DNA from: Gammaproteobacteria bacterium
Lineage (GTDB): Bacteria; Pseudomonadota; Gammaproteobacteria; Chromatiales; Chromatiaceae
Assembly: GCA_024227135.1 (NCBI GenBank)
Contig: JAAELC010000451.1
Coordinates: 1 to 39,955, forward strand
Direction of reading: 5' to 3'
Length of the DNA stretch: 39,955 bases
Every line of letters starts with the position of its first letter. Positions within the stretch are counted from its first letter, which is position 1. Positions 1-6,748 of this stretch are shown here, piece by piece. A program made the position numbers and the translations under genes. Below the pieces are notes generated by a model. It did not search any database. It saw only the letters and a program-made list of their open reading frames with translations, and was not told the origin of the DNA.

Positions 1-212
1 GGAGCCTGTCCGAGAATAGCGATCGACCGGTTTTTGCTCCTGCAAAACCGGCACTTCCGCCATCCATGGCGGTCGTAGCGAGGGCAAGACCGGTTGAGTC
101 AGATTTTTCGATCATTTGAGGCGAATAGTGGGCCTATTTAACAAAAATGATCGGGAAATCTGGCCAATCAGGCTGGTCCGCAGTAGATTCAGTCTATTCT
201 CGGACAGGCTCC
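1..212. mobile_element. MITE-like foldback element, copy 1
   Basis: The first 19 bases (GGAGCCTGTCCGAGAATAG) are the exact reverse complement of positions 194-212, so the element has perfect 19-bp terminal inverted repeats. No transposase is encoded. From about position 66 to the right end it matches the element at 12326-12487, including an inner pair GATCATTT/AAATGATC. It also carries about 50 bases on the left that the other copy lacks. The window begins at the first base of the repeat, so a target duplication cannot be checked. It is probably a non-autonomous relative of an IS; the family is not certain. Confidence 0.75.
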
Positions 213-344
213 TGGGGCTGCACGAAACACTGTCAGGACCGAAAAATCCCCAGTGCCCATCGCAGCAGCTGGTATCAGGGAAAACCTCTGTATCATGTTG
301 AATCCACTGACCAATCTTCGATATCCCCACATTAAGGAGTTTTG

Positions 345-824
345 ATGATGCAAATTAATTTCAAACGAAGAATATTGCTGAAAAGTTCCCTGGCTGCCGG
401 TGCGATCAGTGTGGCGGCAGGAGCCGGCCTGCTAACTCCACGTCAGGTTCTGGCAGCGTGGCCGACAGCGGCATTCAACGCCAAAATGGTGCCAGAAGCG
501 CTACAGGCATTGCTTGGAGAAGGCAATACTGAAACCAGTGCGGACATCAAAATAAAAGCACCGGATATCGCTGAAAATGGTGCAGTGGTCCCGGTTACGA
601 TTTCGACCGGACTCACAGGTGTGGAATCGATTGCCGTACTCGCCGCCAACAACCCGGTACCCCTGGTCGCAAACTATACAATGGGCGAAGGCGCTATTCC
701 CTTTGTCTCGACCCGCATCAAGATGGGTAAAAGCGGTGATGTGGTGGCTGTGATTAAAGCAGGTGGGAAGCTCTACAGTGCCAACAAAGGCGTAAAAGTA
801 ACCATCGGCGGATGTGGGGGGTAA
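345..824 (+). CDS. soxY: SoxY, sulfur-carrier subunit of the SoxYZ complex
   Basis: SoxY is the periplasmic carrier of the Sox pathway: its C-terminal cysteine covalently holds sulfur intermediates while SoxAX, SoxB and SoxCD process them. The 159-aa protein begins with a twin-arginine type signal (KRRILLKSSLAAG, then a hydrophobic stretch to about residue 38). It ends in VTIGGCGG, the diagnostic swinging-arm motif with the acceptor cysteine three residues from the end. Length is normal for the family. AAGGAG at 334-339 lies 5 bases before the ATG at 345; the ATG at 348 or the TTG at 342 could also serve. soxZ follows after 279 bp, an unusually wide gap. No other sox gene is in the window. 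Confidence 0.95.
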   Translation: MMQINFKRRILLKSSLAAGAISVAAGAGLLTPRQVLAAWPTAAFNAKMVPEALQALLGEGNTETSADIKIKAPDIAENGAVVPVTISTGLTGVESIAVLAANNPVPLVANYTMGEGAIPFVSTRIKMGKSGDVVAVIKAGGKLYSANKGVKVTIGGCGG

Positions 825-861
825 GCCCGATAAACTGGTCCAGTGGACCAGTTTATCGGGC
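825..861. other. Perfect 18-bp hairpin directly after the soxY stop codon
   Basis: Bases 825-842 and 844-861 are exact reverse complements with a one-base spacer, starting at the base after the soxY stop. No T-run follows, so a classical intrinsic terminator is unlikely. It could protect the soxY mRNA 3' end or partly separate soxY and soxZ expression, or it may be part of the repeat that begins within it. Confidence 0.7.
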
Positions 862-887
862 GAACGCCCAGCAGGGATGCTGGGCCG
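856..887. repeat. Short extragenic repeat, copy 1 of 2
   Basis: This 32-base unit (TCGGGCGAACGCCCAGCAGG and onward) recurs at 934-965 with only the last part changed. It contains the small palindromes GGGCGAACGCCC and CCCAGCAGGGATGCTGGG, as expected of REP-like extragenic elements. It overlaps the right arm of the hairpin at 825-861. Confidence 0.7.
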
Positions 888-933
888 GACAACACCTACA
901 TGGACGTAACTCATGATTCCAACCAGAGGAGGG

Positions 934-965
934 TCGGGCGAACGCCCAGCAGGGATGCCAGGCCG
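934..965. repeat. Short extragenic repeat, copy 2 of 2
   Basis: This is the second copy of the unit at 856-887, in the same orientation. It differs at the end of the second palindrome (GATGCCAGGCC here, GATGCTGGGCC in the first copy). Both lie in the spacer between soxY and soxZ. Confidence 0.7.
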
Positions 966-1103
966 AACAAGCCCCGCTTGGATATCACTCAGGGATAAAC
1001 CAGTTAACGAAGCTAAGCGACCCGTAGAGATTCCGGCCAGGACAGAATTTCTGGGACTACATTCACAGATCTGATAAAAACCGATTTCAGAGGAATAGAC
1101 GCC

Positions 1104-1418
1104 ATGGCGAAAAAATCCATCAAGATCAGAGCAAAAGTCAAAGATGACGTGGTTACCGTCAAAGCACTGATGACCCACCCAATGGAAACGGGTGCCCGTA
1201 AAGATAAATCCGGCGAATTGATTCCAGCGCACTTTATCCAGGAAGTTACCTGCGAATACGGCGAAAAGAAAGTCGTCGAGGCCCAATGGAGTGGCGGCGT
1301 ATCAAAAAACCCCTACCTCTCCTTCAAATTCAAAGGGGCGAGCAAGGGCGACAAACTGACTCTGAGCTGGGTCGACAACAAGGGCAATTCAGACACGACT
1401 GAGGCAGAAATTCGATAG
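1104..1418 (+). CDS. soxZ: SoxZ, partner subunit of the sulfur carrier
   Basis: SoxZ forms the heterodimer with SoxY that carries sulfur intermediates in the periplasm. It has no signal peptide of its own and is normally exported folded together with SoxY through the Tat route. The 104-aa protein has the family start (AKKSIKIRAKVKDDVVTVKA), the early motif LMTHPMETG, and a C-terminal part with SWVDNKGNSDTTEAEI. Length is typical. AGAGGAA at 1089-1095 precedes the ATG by 8 bases. It lies downstream of soxY in the same direction but separated by the repeat-bearing spacer, so co-transcription is likely but not shown. Confidence 0.95.
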   Translation: MAKKSIKIRAKVKDDVVTVKALMTHPMETGARKDKSGELIPAHFIQEVTCEYGEKKVVEAQWSGGVSKNPYLSFKFKGASKGDKLTLSWVDNKGNSDTTEAEIR

Positions 1419-1779
1419 CAGGGAAGATCGAATCCACCCTTTGATAGAACGCTTCTGCCCCTGATAGTCCGGGTGCAGACAAGCGTGATATTTTAAATAC
1501 TCAATCGTCATTCCCTCTAAAGCGGAAAAGATGGTGCAAGGATGCACCGACGATCAGGCCAGGGACACAGTTCAAACAAATCAGCTGGCTGAAGAAGCTT
1601 CCAGGCGCACCAGTGAGCCAGCTGGAAACCTGCGTAGACCAGCCTTGATTCATCATGCCGAACCGGTGTTTAACCAGGCTCCGCCTGGAGCGAATACAGG
1701 TCGGTAAGGTACCTGTAAATCAATATGTTAGAATTCCTTCCGCTGATAACTCCTGGTCAACGAGGTTGAAAAAATAGTA
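1419..1779. other. Gene-free spacer after soxZ
   Basis: These 361 bases hold no convincing ORF, hairpin with T-run or repeat. A possible -10 hexamer (TAGAAT at 1729-1734) lies about 45 bases before the next gene, but no good -35 partner was seen. Confidence 0.4.
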
Positions 1780-2589
1780 ATGAAGCGAGAAGTGGTATAC
1801 AGCAGTGGTGGATTACCAGCGACTGTTCAGGTCAAAGAAATCACCACAGAAGATGTCTGGCACTGGTTATCCAAAGGTTGGCGGGACATCTTGCGGGCAC
1901 CTGCCCAAAGCCTGTTCTACGGTGGAAGCCTGTCTCTGCTCAGTGCTGCTATTTCGTTTGGCATCATAGTTACCAGCACCTACTATCTGCTTCCGCTACT
2001 GCTGGCCGGGTTCCTGCTGGTCGCTCCTTTTTTCGGTATTGGCCCCTATTCACTCAGCCAACAAATTGAGAGAGGTGAAACACCCAGTCTGGACGGTGCT
2101 TTCAATGCATTCTCACGCAACACCTTTCAGATACTGAATATGGGCCTGGTTCTGTTGTTCAGTTTTCTCGTCTGGGCGATGCTGGCAATGCTTATTTTCA
2201 TATTCTTCCATCAAGGGATTACCCCCTCCACCTGGCAGGGATTCGTATCATTGCTGCTGGGTACATGGAATGGCGTGCAATTGTTGGTGGTAGGTACTTA
2301 TGTTGGAGGAGTAGTTGCCGCTATAGTGTTTGCAGTCAGTGTGGTGTCGATACCTCTATTGATTGATCGACCAATCAATGTTTTCGATGCCATACGCACC
2401 AGCTGGACGGCTGTTCGGTACAACATCGCGCCCATGCTTCTCTGGGCCGGATTACTGGTGAGTATCATAAGTTTTGGTTTTCTAACACTTTATCTGGGGT
2501 TCGTCATTGGGTTTCCGCTGGCTGCTCATGCCACCTGGCATGCCTACCGGGATCTGATAGCTACGGAGACGACGGAATCCCCAGGCTGA
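1780..2589 (+). CDS. DUF2189 multi-pass inner-membrane protein
   Basis: The 269-aa product matches the DUF2189 integral membrane family, whose function is unknown. After a polar N-terminus (to about residue 45, containing EDVWHWLSKGWRDILRAPAQ) it has about six hydrophobic segments. The loop FFGIGPYSLSQQIERGE and the motif IPLLIDRPINVFDAIRTSW are characteristic; the latter precedes the last pair of helices. The ATG at 1780 has only a weak upstream site. It follows soxYZ in the same direction but is 361 bp away, so it is probably a separate unit. No role in sulfur oxidation can be claimed. Confidence 0.8.
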   Translation: MKREVVYSSGGLPATVQVKEITTEDVWHWLSKGWRDILRAPAQSLFYGGSLSLLSAAISFGIIVTSTYYLLPLLLAGFLLVAPFFGIGPYSLSQQIERGETPSLDGAFNAFSRNTFQILNMGLVLLFSFLVWAMLAMLIFIFFHQGITPSTWQGFVSLLLGTWNGVQLLVVGTYVGGVVAAIVFAVSVVSIPLLIDRPINVFDAIRTSWTAVRYNIAPMLLWAGLLVSIISFGFLTLYLGFVIGFPLAAHATWHAYRDLIATETTESPG

Positions 2590-2745
2590 CACAGGGTTTT
2601 CAGCGACGGCTGTTCTGACAATGGCCATCGATCCTGGCGACCTGTTGCGAAGAACCAAATCTTTTATTACTACACCGCATTTCAACAACAGAAAACGGAA
2701 CATAATCCGGGAGAGAAAATCTCTCGAAAGTATAGCTGGCACCCT

Positions 2746-4893
2746 GTGATATCAATACTGAAAACGACCATTCTCCTGTGCCTGTCTTCGGGTGCTCTTG
2801 CAGCATCTGGCAGCGAACTGACTTCAAACCGGCAAGAGCCACGACTCGGACCACCGATCAAGCTCGACAGCCCGGTGGCAAAAGATAGCCCCATGTCCCG
2901 GCTGGCCCCCTTGAGTGTGGGACTGGCCGCGGCAACTGGTGGATTCTCCGTCGATCCATCGAACAGGCAATTGTCCCGCGCTTTTTACAACTCGGTATTC
3001 AGCGGTACAGAAAATATCGATACCGGCTGGGGAGGCACATCCCACCCAACCTGCGATTCGGGTACCACCACCCAGGCATTCAAGGACGTGGTCGTTGCCA
3101 GAGCCAACTATTTCCGGGCAATGGCTGGTGTTCCGGCGTCAATGACACTGAACGACACCTGGAGCGAGAAAGCCCAGGATGCCGCTCTGATGTTCAGCGC
3201 CAACAACAGTCTCAGCCACTCCCCACCGCCAGAGTGGCTGTGCTACACCGCTGAAGGAGCAGAAGCCGCGGGGAAATCCAACATCTCCTGGGGAAATCAT
3301 GGTTCGGTGGCAGTATTCTCTCAGATGCAGGATAACGGTGCAGGCAATTCAGCAGCCGGGCACCGCCGCTGGCTGCTGAATCCCTGGGCGAATCAACTGG
3401 GTACCGGGGATATTCCCCCGGGTGACCAGGCTGCAGCCAATTCCATATGGATCATTCAGAATTATGATCCGACTAATCCGCCACGCCCCACTACACGAGA
3501 TTATTTCGTCGCCTGGCCACCACCCGGCCATGTTCCTTACCAACTGGTGTTTCCACGCTGGTCTTTCTCCTATCCCGATGCCGATTTCACGAATGCCTCG
3601 GTCACGATGACAAAGAACGGGGCAAATCTCCCCACAACTACTGAACCACTTGCCAGTTGGGTTGGTGAAAACACTATCGTCTGGTATCCATCGGGCTCAG
3701 ATCCGGTTGCAGGTGTTGCTGATTTCAAACCATTGAACGGCGATGAAGTTTATGGAGTGAACATAGAAAACGTCCTGATCGATGGCAATCCAATCGAATT
3801 CAACTACTCAGTCATGCTCATTGACCCGAGCATTCCAGGAAACAGCGAGGAAAAGCCGATCATTACCGGTGCTGAGTCTGTAACCACCGGGCTGCCGAGC
3901 ACCTACAGCATAACACCCATGAGCTTCGCAGTTGATCATGGCATGACCGCATGTTCAGCGACACAGCTTGATTATGCCAACAATGCCGAAGCCGGCATGA
4001 CTGGCTTAGTTGACGGAACCTCTCCCGGCTATTCCGCGACAATCAGCTCGGTGGGAGCAAACGGAAGTACTGCATTCCACCTGAGTATCATCTCACCCCC
4101 GAATCCCACACCAGGCTCACCTGACTACATCGAACTGGCTGAGACATTCGTTCCCTCCTCGGGTTCACTGTTTAAATTCAAAACCAAACTCGGTCTGTCT
4201 CTTGACAGCCAGGTAGCCCGTGCCCAGATCAGTGTGGACGATGGTGAAAACTGGACAACCGTCTGGGAACAACAAGGCCAGGAGGGCGTTACAGACAACG
4301 CTTTTATCAACCGGTCTGTGAGCCTTGCTGCTTATGAGAATAAACCCATACGATTCAGATTCACCTACGGCATACCCAAAGGAATCAGTTCCTGGAGTTG
4401 GTACAGTTCGGGTTCCTCCGCCTACGGCTTGTTGCTGGATGATATTGAAATAACTCTGGCAACGAAGATCGAAAACTGTTCCACCACATCCCTGGGAACG
4501 TCAACCAGCTTCGATTTCACGCCACCTGCAGCAGGTTTTTTCGCATTGTACTCAACAGCCTATGCCTGGACGGGTTACAGCGGAGTAGCCAACTCTGACA
4601 TGTTTTTCCTTGAGTCCACCACTATTCCGGATACAGATAACGATGGCATAGTGGATCCCTCCGATGCCTTCATCGATAATCCCGCCGCTGCCGTGGACAC
4701 GGATGGTGATGGCATGCCCGATGAGTTTTTGCCCGCATGCGATTTAACCTGTCAGTCAAACTCGGGCCTGGTTCTGGACGCAGATGATGACAACGACGGG
4801 GTACCTGATACCGTCGATCCTGACCCCCTCAACGCCGGAGTCTACCCCAGTCAGTGGTTCGCCATACTGAATCTCATACTGGAAATCGACTGA
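2746..4893 (+). CDS. Secreted CAP/SCP-domain protein with C-terminal thrombospondin type 3-like repeats
   Basis: This is a 715-aa predicted exported protein. The GTG start is chosen because it opens a clear signal peptide (ISILKTTILLCLSSGALAA) with likely cleavage near residue 20; the ribosome site is weak. Residues about 108-235 resemble the CAP (SCP/PR1) domain, including FRAMAGVPASMTLNDTWSEK, SLSHSPP and AGHRRWLLNPW. The middle part is beta-rich and contains a region like a jelly-roll carbohydrate-binding module (about 430-580). Residues about 628-690 hold three Asp-rich units (DTDNDGIVD, DTDGDGMPDE, DADDDNDGVPD), as in calcium-binding TSP3 repeats. Ligand or activity is unknown. It lies alone between DUF2189 and a repeat element. 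Confidence 0.8.
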   Translation: MISILKTTILLCLSSGALAASGSELTSNRQEPRLGPPIKLDSPVAKDSPMSRLAPLSVGLAAATGGFSVDPSNRQLSRAFYNSVFSGTENIDTGWGGTSHPTCDSGTTTQAFKDVVVARANYFRAMAGVPASMTLNDTWSEKAQDAALMFSANNSLSHSPPPEWLCYTAEGAEAAGKSNISWGNHGSVAVFSQMQDNGAGNSAAGHRRWLLNPWANQLGTGDIPPGDQAAANSIWIIQNYDPTNPPRPTTRDYFVAWPPPGHVPYQLVFPRWSFSYPDADFTNASVTMTKNGANLPTTTEPLASWVGENTIVWYPSGSDPVAGVADFKPLNGDEVYGVNIENVLIDGNPIEFNYSVMLIDPSIPGNSEEKPIITGAESVTTGLPSTYSITPMSFAVDHGMTACSATQLDYANNAEAGMTGLVDGTSPGYSATISSVGANGSTAFHLSIISPPNPTPGSPDYIELAETFVPSSGSLFKFKTKLGLSLDSQVARAQISVDDGENWTTVWEQQGQEGVTDNAFINRSVSLAAYENKPIRFRFTYGIPKGISSWSWYSSGSSAYGLLLDDIEITLATKIENCSTTSLGTSTSFDFTPPAAGFFALYSTAYAWTGYSGVANSDMFFLESTTIPDTDNDGIVDPSDAFIDNPAAAVDTDGDGMPDEFLPACDLTCQSNSGLVLDADDDNDGVPDTVDPDPLNAGVYPSQWFAILNLILEID

Positions 4894-5028
4894 CAGCAAA
4901 CAGCTCGAAATGGCAGCGCAAGACACTCTCAACCTGATCTGTCATCCGGGTGTTTTCCAGACACCCCGGGAACTAAACCCGGTCAGCATGCAGCAACACC
5001 GTTAACACCAGCCTGTAAAAACGGAAGG

Positions 5029-5169
5029 GTAACCACTCCCCCCCATGGGCAGTCTGTGGAGCAAATGTCTTTGGCATGAATGCCAAAGCCAGGCCTGCTG
5101 GGAGGTATTTACGGCGTCTTTCGTAACAGATTGCCCGTGCGGGGTAATCTCTGGGGGGTGGCAGTGACA
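5029..5169 (-). repeat. Foldback dispersed repeat, copy 1 (reverse orientation)
   Basis: This is the first of three related elements of about 135-140 bases; the others are at 18526-18664 and 39821-39955, both opposite to this one. Shared landmarks are GTAAC near one outer end, CCCCATGGGCAGTCTG-like and GCCCGTGCGGGG-like inverted ends, a central TTTGGCAT/ATGCCAAA hairpin and GGTATTTACGGCGTC. It lies between two convergent genes. The three copies differ by scattered substitutions, so they are old. No ORF is present. Confidence 0.75.
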
Positions 5170-5272
5170 CGGAAGGAAAGAATGTGCTCCCGGACTGCCC
5201 CCGGCAATCAAACAATACAGAAACCGTCGATCCGTGATCGGGTTATGGAGCAGTAAAAGCTGGCCGAGCCCC

Positions 5273-5701
5273 TTAAAACAATCCCAGGGCACGCAAAACG
5301 ATCAACACGACAAACAGATAACCAATCCCCTTCCAGACTTTGTCCCAACGGCGCTTCCTGCTTTTATGCAGTTCGGTGAGACACCTGGTTTGCTGCAACT
5401 CATCATCGCTGAGTGTTGCATCCATCCATATTCTCTTATGTCGTAATTCATCGGCTTCAACAACCGCGATCGCCTCGGGCAGATCAACGCGATATAAACG
5501 GTTGTCAACATCCATGAGGCTCCGATGCAAAGCGTTCTGAACATGCATCAGGGCGGCCTCGATATCGTTGAATCTGGCGATATAACGAATGGTGTTCCCG
5601 GATTGACCCGATGTGGGATCCGGAGCGTCATCACTGATCAGAAATCGAACGAGTCCGGGATGTTCCGGATGAGTTTCAAGACGTAAATAGCCAGTCTTCA
5701 T
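5273..5701 (-). CDS. Hypothetical protein with one C-terminal membrane anchor
   Basis: I do not recognise this 142-aa protein. Residues 1-118 are soluble and mixed in character (MKTGYLRLETHPEHPGLVRF at the start). A basic stretch (HKSRKRRWDKVWKG) then leads into one hydrophobic segment (IGYLFVVLIVLRALGLF) that ends the protein. It is therefore probably tail-anchored in the inner membrane with its soluble part in the cytoplasm. AGGAA sits about 6 bases before the ATG at 5701. The next gene upstream on the same strand is separated from it by a terminator. Confidence 0.65.
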   Translation of the reverse strand: MKTGYLRLETHPEHPGLVRFLISDDAPDPTSGQSGNTIRYIARFNDIEAALMHVQNALHRSLMDVDNRLYRVDLPEAIAVVEADELRHKRIWMDATLSDDELQQTRCLTELHKSRKRRWDKVWKGIGYLFVVLIVLRALGLF

Positions 5702-5781
5702 AGAATTCCTGATCGGTTGGTTCTCGTCAATTGTACCAGTTCAAATACAACCGGATGAGACGAAAAAACTGTTTACGAAGA

Positions 5782-5817
5782 AAAACCTTTGTAAGGCCAG
5801 GCCATTACAAAGGTTTT
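5782..5817 (-). terminator. Intrinsic terminator after the 114-aa gene
   Basis: Bases 5782-5794 and 5805-5817 form a perfect 13-bp stem (AAAACCTTTGTAA on the + strand) around a 10-base loop. Read on the minus strand, the stem runs into TTTTTC. The position, about 60 bases beyond the stop of the gene at 5876-6220, fits termination of that transcript. The A/T-rich arms also give some activity on the + strand. Confidence 0.8.
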
Positions 5818-5875
5818 GTTAACTTCACCGGTCAATACACTATGACATTTCACTGACGCCGATCAACTGCGCTTG

Positions 5876-6220
5876 CTAATCAGATGGCATGACACCTGCC
5901 TGTTCCATGCAAAAAAAATCTGCATCCATGTACAATTCCTGTGCAAGATAACTCTTACCAAAGAACTCCAAGACCTCCCTCTGCGTTTCGCACATAACGG
6001 CCTTATGAGACTCATCACCCCCTGTCCAGTGATTGCTGTTAACCTGCTCACAGACGTACTTACCATCGCTCGTATTGTACAGACGAAGCTCTGACCAGTG
6101 CCCTGAGTCTTCTACACGACCAGATTCTCTTCGCCCTCCACTACCCAGCGCTTCACCAACCATCTCACCTTCGAACCGAAATGCTCTGGTGGAATCTACG
6201 GGAACAAGCATCTTAAACAT
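5876..6220 (-). CDS. Hypothetical small soluble protein
   Basis: This is a 114-aa protein without a recognised family, signal peptide or membrane segment. Features seen are an acidic overall character, SELRLYNTSDGKYVCEQV and HKAVMCETQREVLEFFG, and four cysteines spread through the C-terminal half. AGGAA about 7 bases before the ATG at 6220 and a strong terminator after the stop support it as a real single-gene unit. Its leader resembles that of the next gene on the same strand (both contain ATCAGGAATT). Nothing in the neighbourhood suggests a function. Confidence 0.55.
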   Translation of the reverse strand: MFKMLVPVDSTRAFRFEGEMVGEALGSGGRRESGRVEDSGHWSELRLYNTSDGKYVCEQVNSNHWTGGDESHKAVMCETQREVLEFFGKSYLAQELYMDADFFCMEQAGVMPSD

Positions 6221-6748
6221 TTATAATTCCTGATTAATTGTATTCCTGGGAAACTAAATTGACCTGACAAGGAAACAATCAAAAATGCCTCTAGAGGCTT
6301 GCTATTGACTGATGAGGCGCACTTCATCACAGTGTTGCAGGAGCCGCATTGACAAATCGCAATCGGAAATACCTCCTACCAAAGCGGCCCGATCAACGCT
6401 CCCCCCTCTCCACCTGCCTTCGATCAGGTTCATGGAGCGACACTCCCAAAGAAATCAATTTATCACTATATATTAATATGCTATACCATCCTCGACTCAA
6501 CTTAAGCCAGACCATCAGACAAACAACAGGTCTTAAAACAAATCCACAATCAGCCAGGTTCAGAACCAATTGGGCAGTATCGTTGGAAACGATCCTGCCG
6601 GCCTGTACTACGATGCTGAAAACCTGTTAGTTTAAGCATCCACTGCCGACCGGTACACTCCACTGGCAAGGGACCCGCCATAGGGCACAGCCTGGCTGGA
6701 AATGGGTTAGAATGATCCAATAATCTCAACTTTCGAGATATCGACTGA
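6221..6748. other. Gene-free divergent spacer
   Basis: This 528-base region separates the minus-strand 114-aa gene from the plus-strand DUF349 gene and must hold promoters for both. An open frame at 6349-6630 has no ribosome site or family signal and is not called. The only structures seen are a small palindrome CCTCTAGAGG near 6288 and an AT-rich patch near 6455-6485. Confidence 0.4.

Noticed and set aside
501-1286. 261-aa minus-strand ORF across soxY and soxZ
   Set aside because: It is antisense to two clear genes and runs through the repeat spacer; no family features.
6349-6630. 93-aa plus-strand frame before the DUF349 gene
   Set aside because: TTG start without ribosome site, low-complexity composition, no membrane or domain signal.
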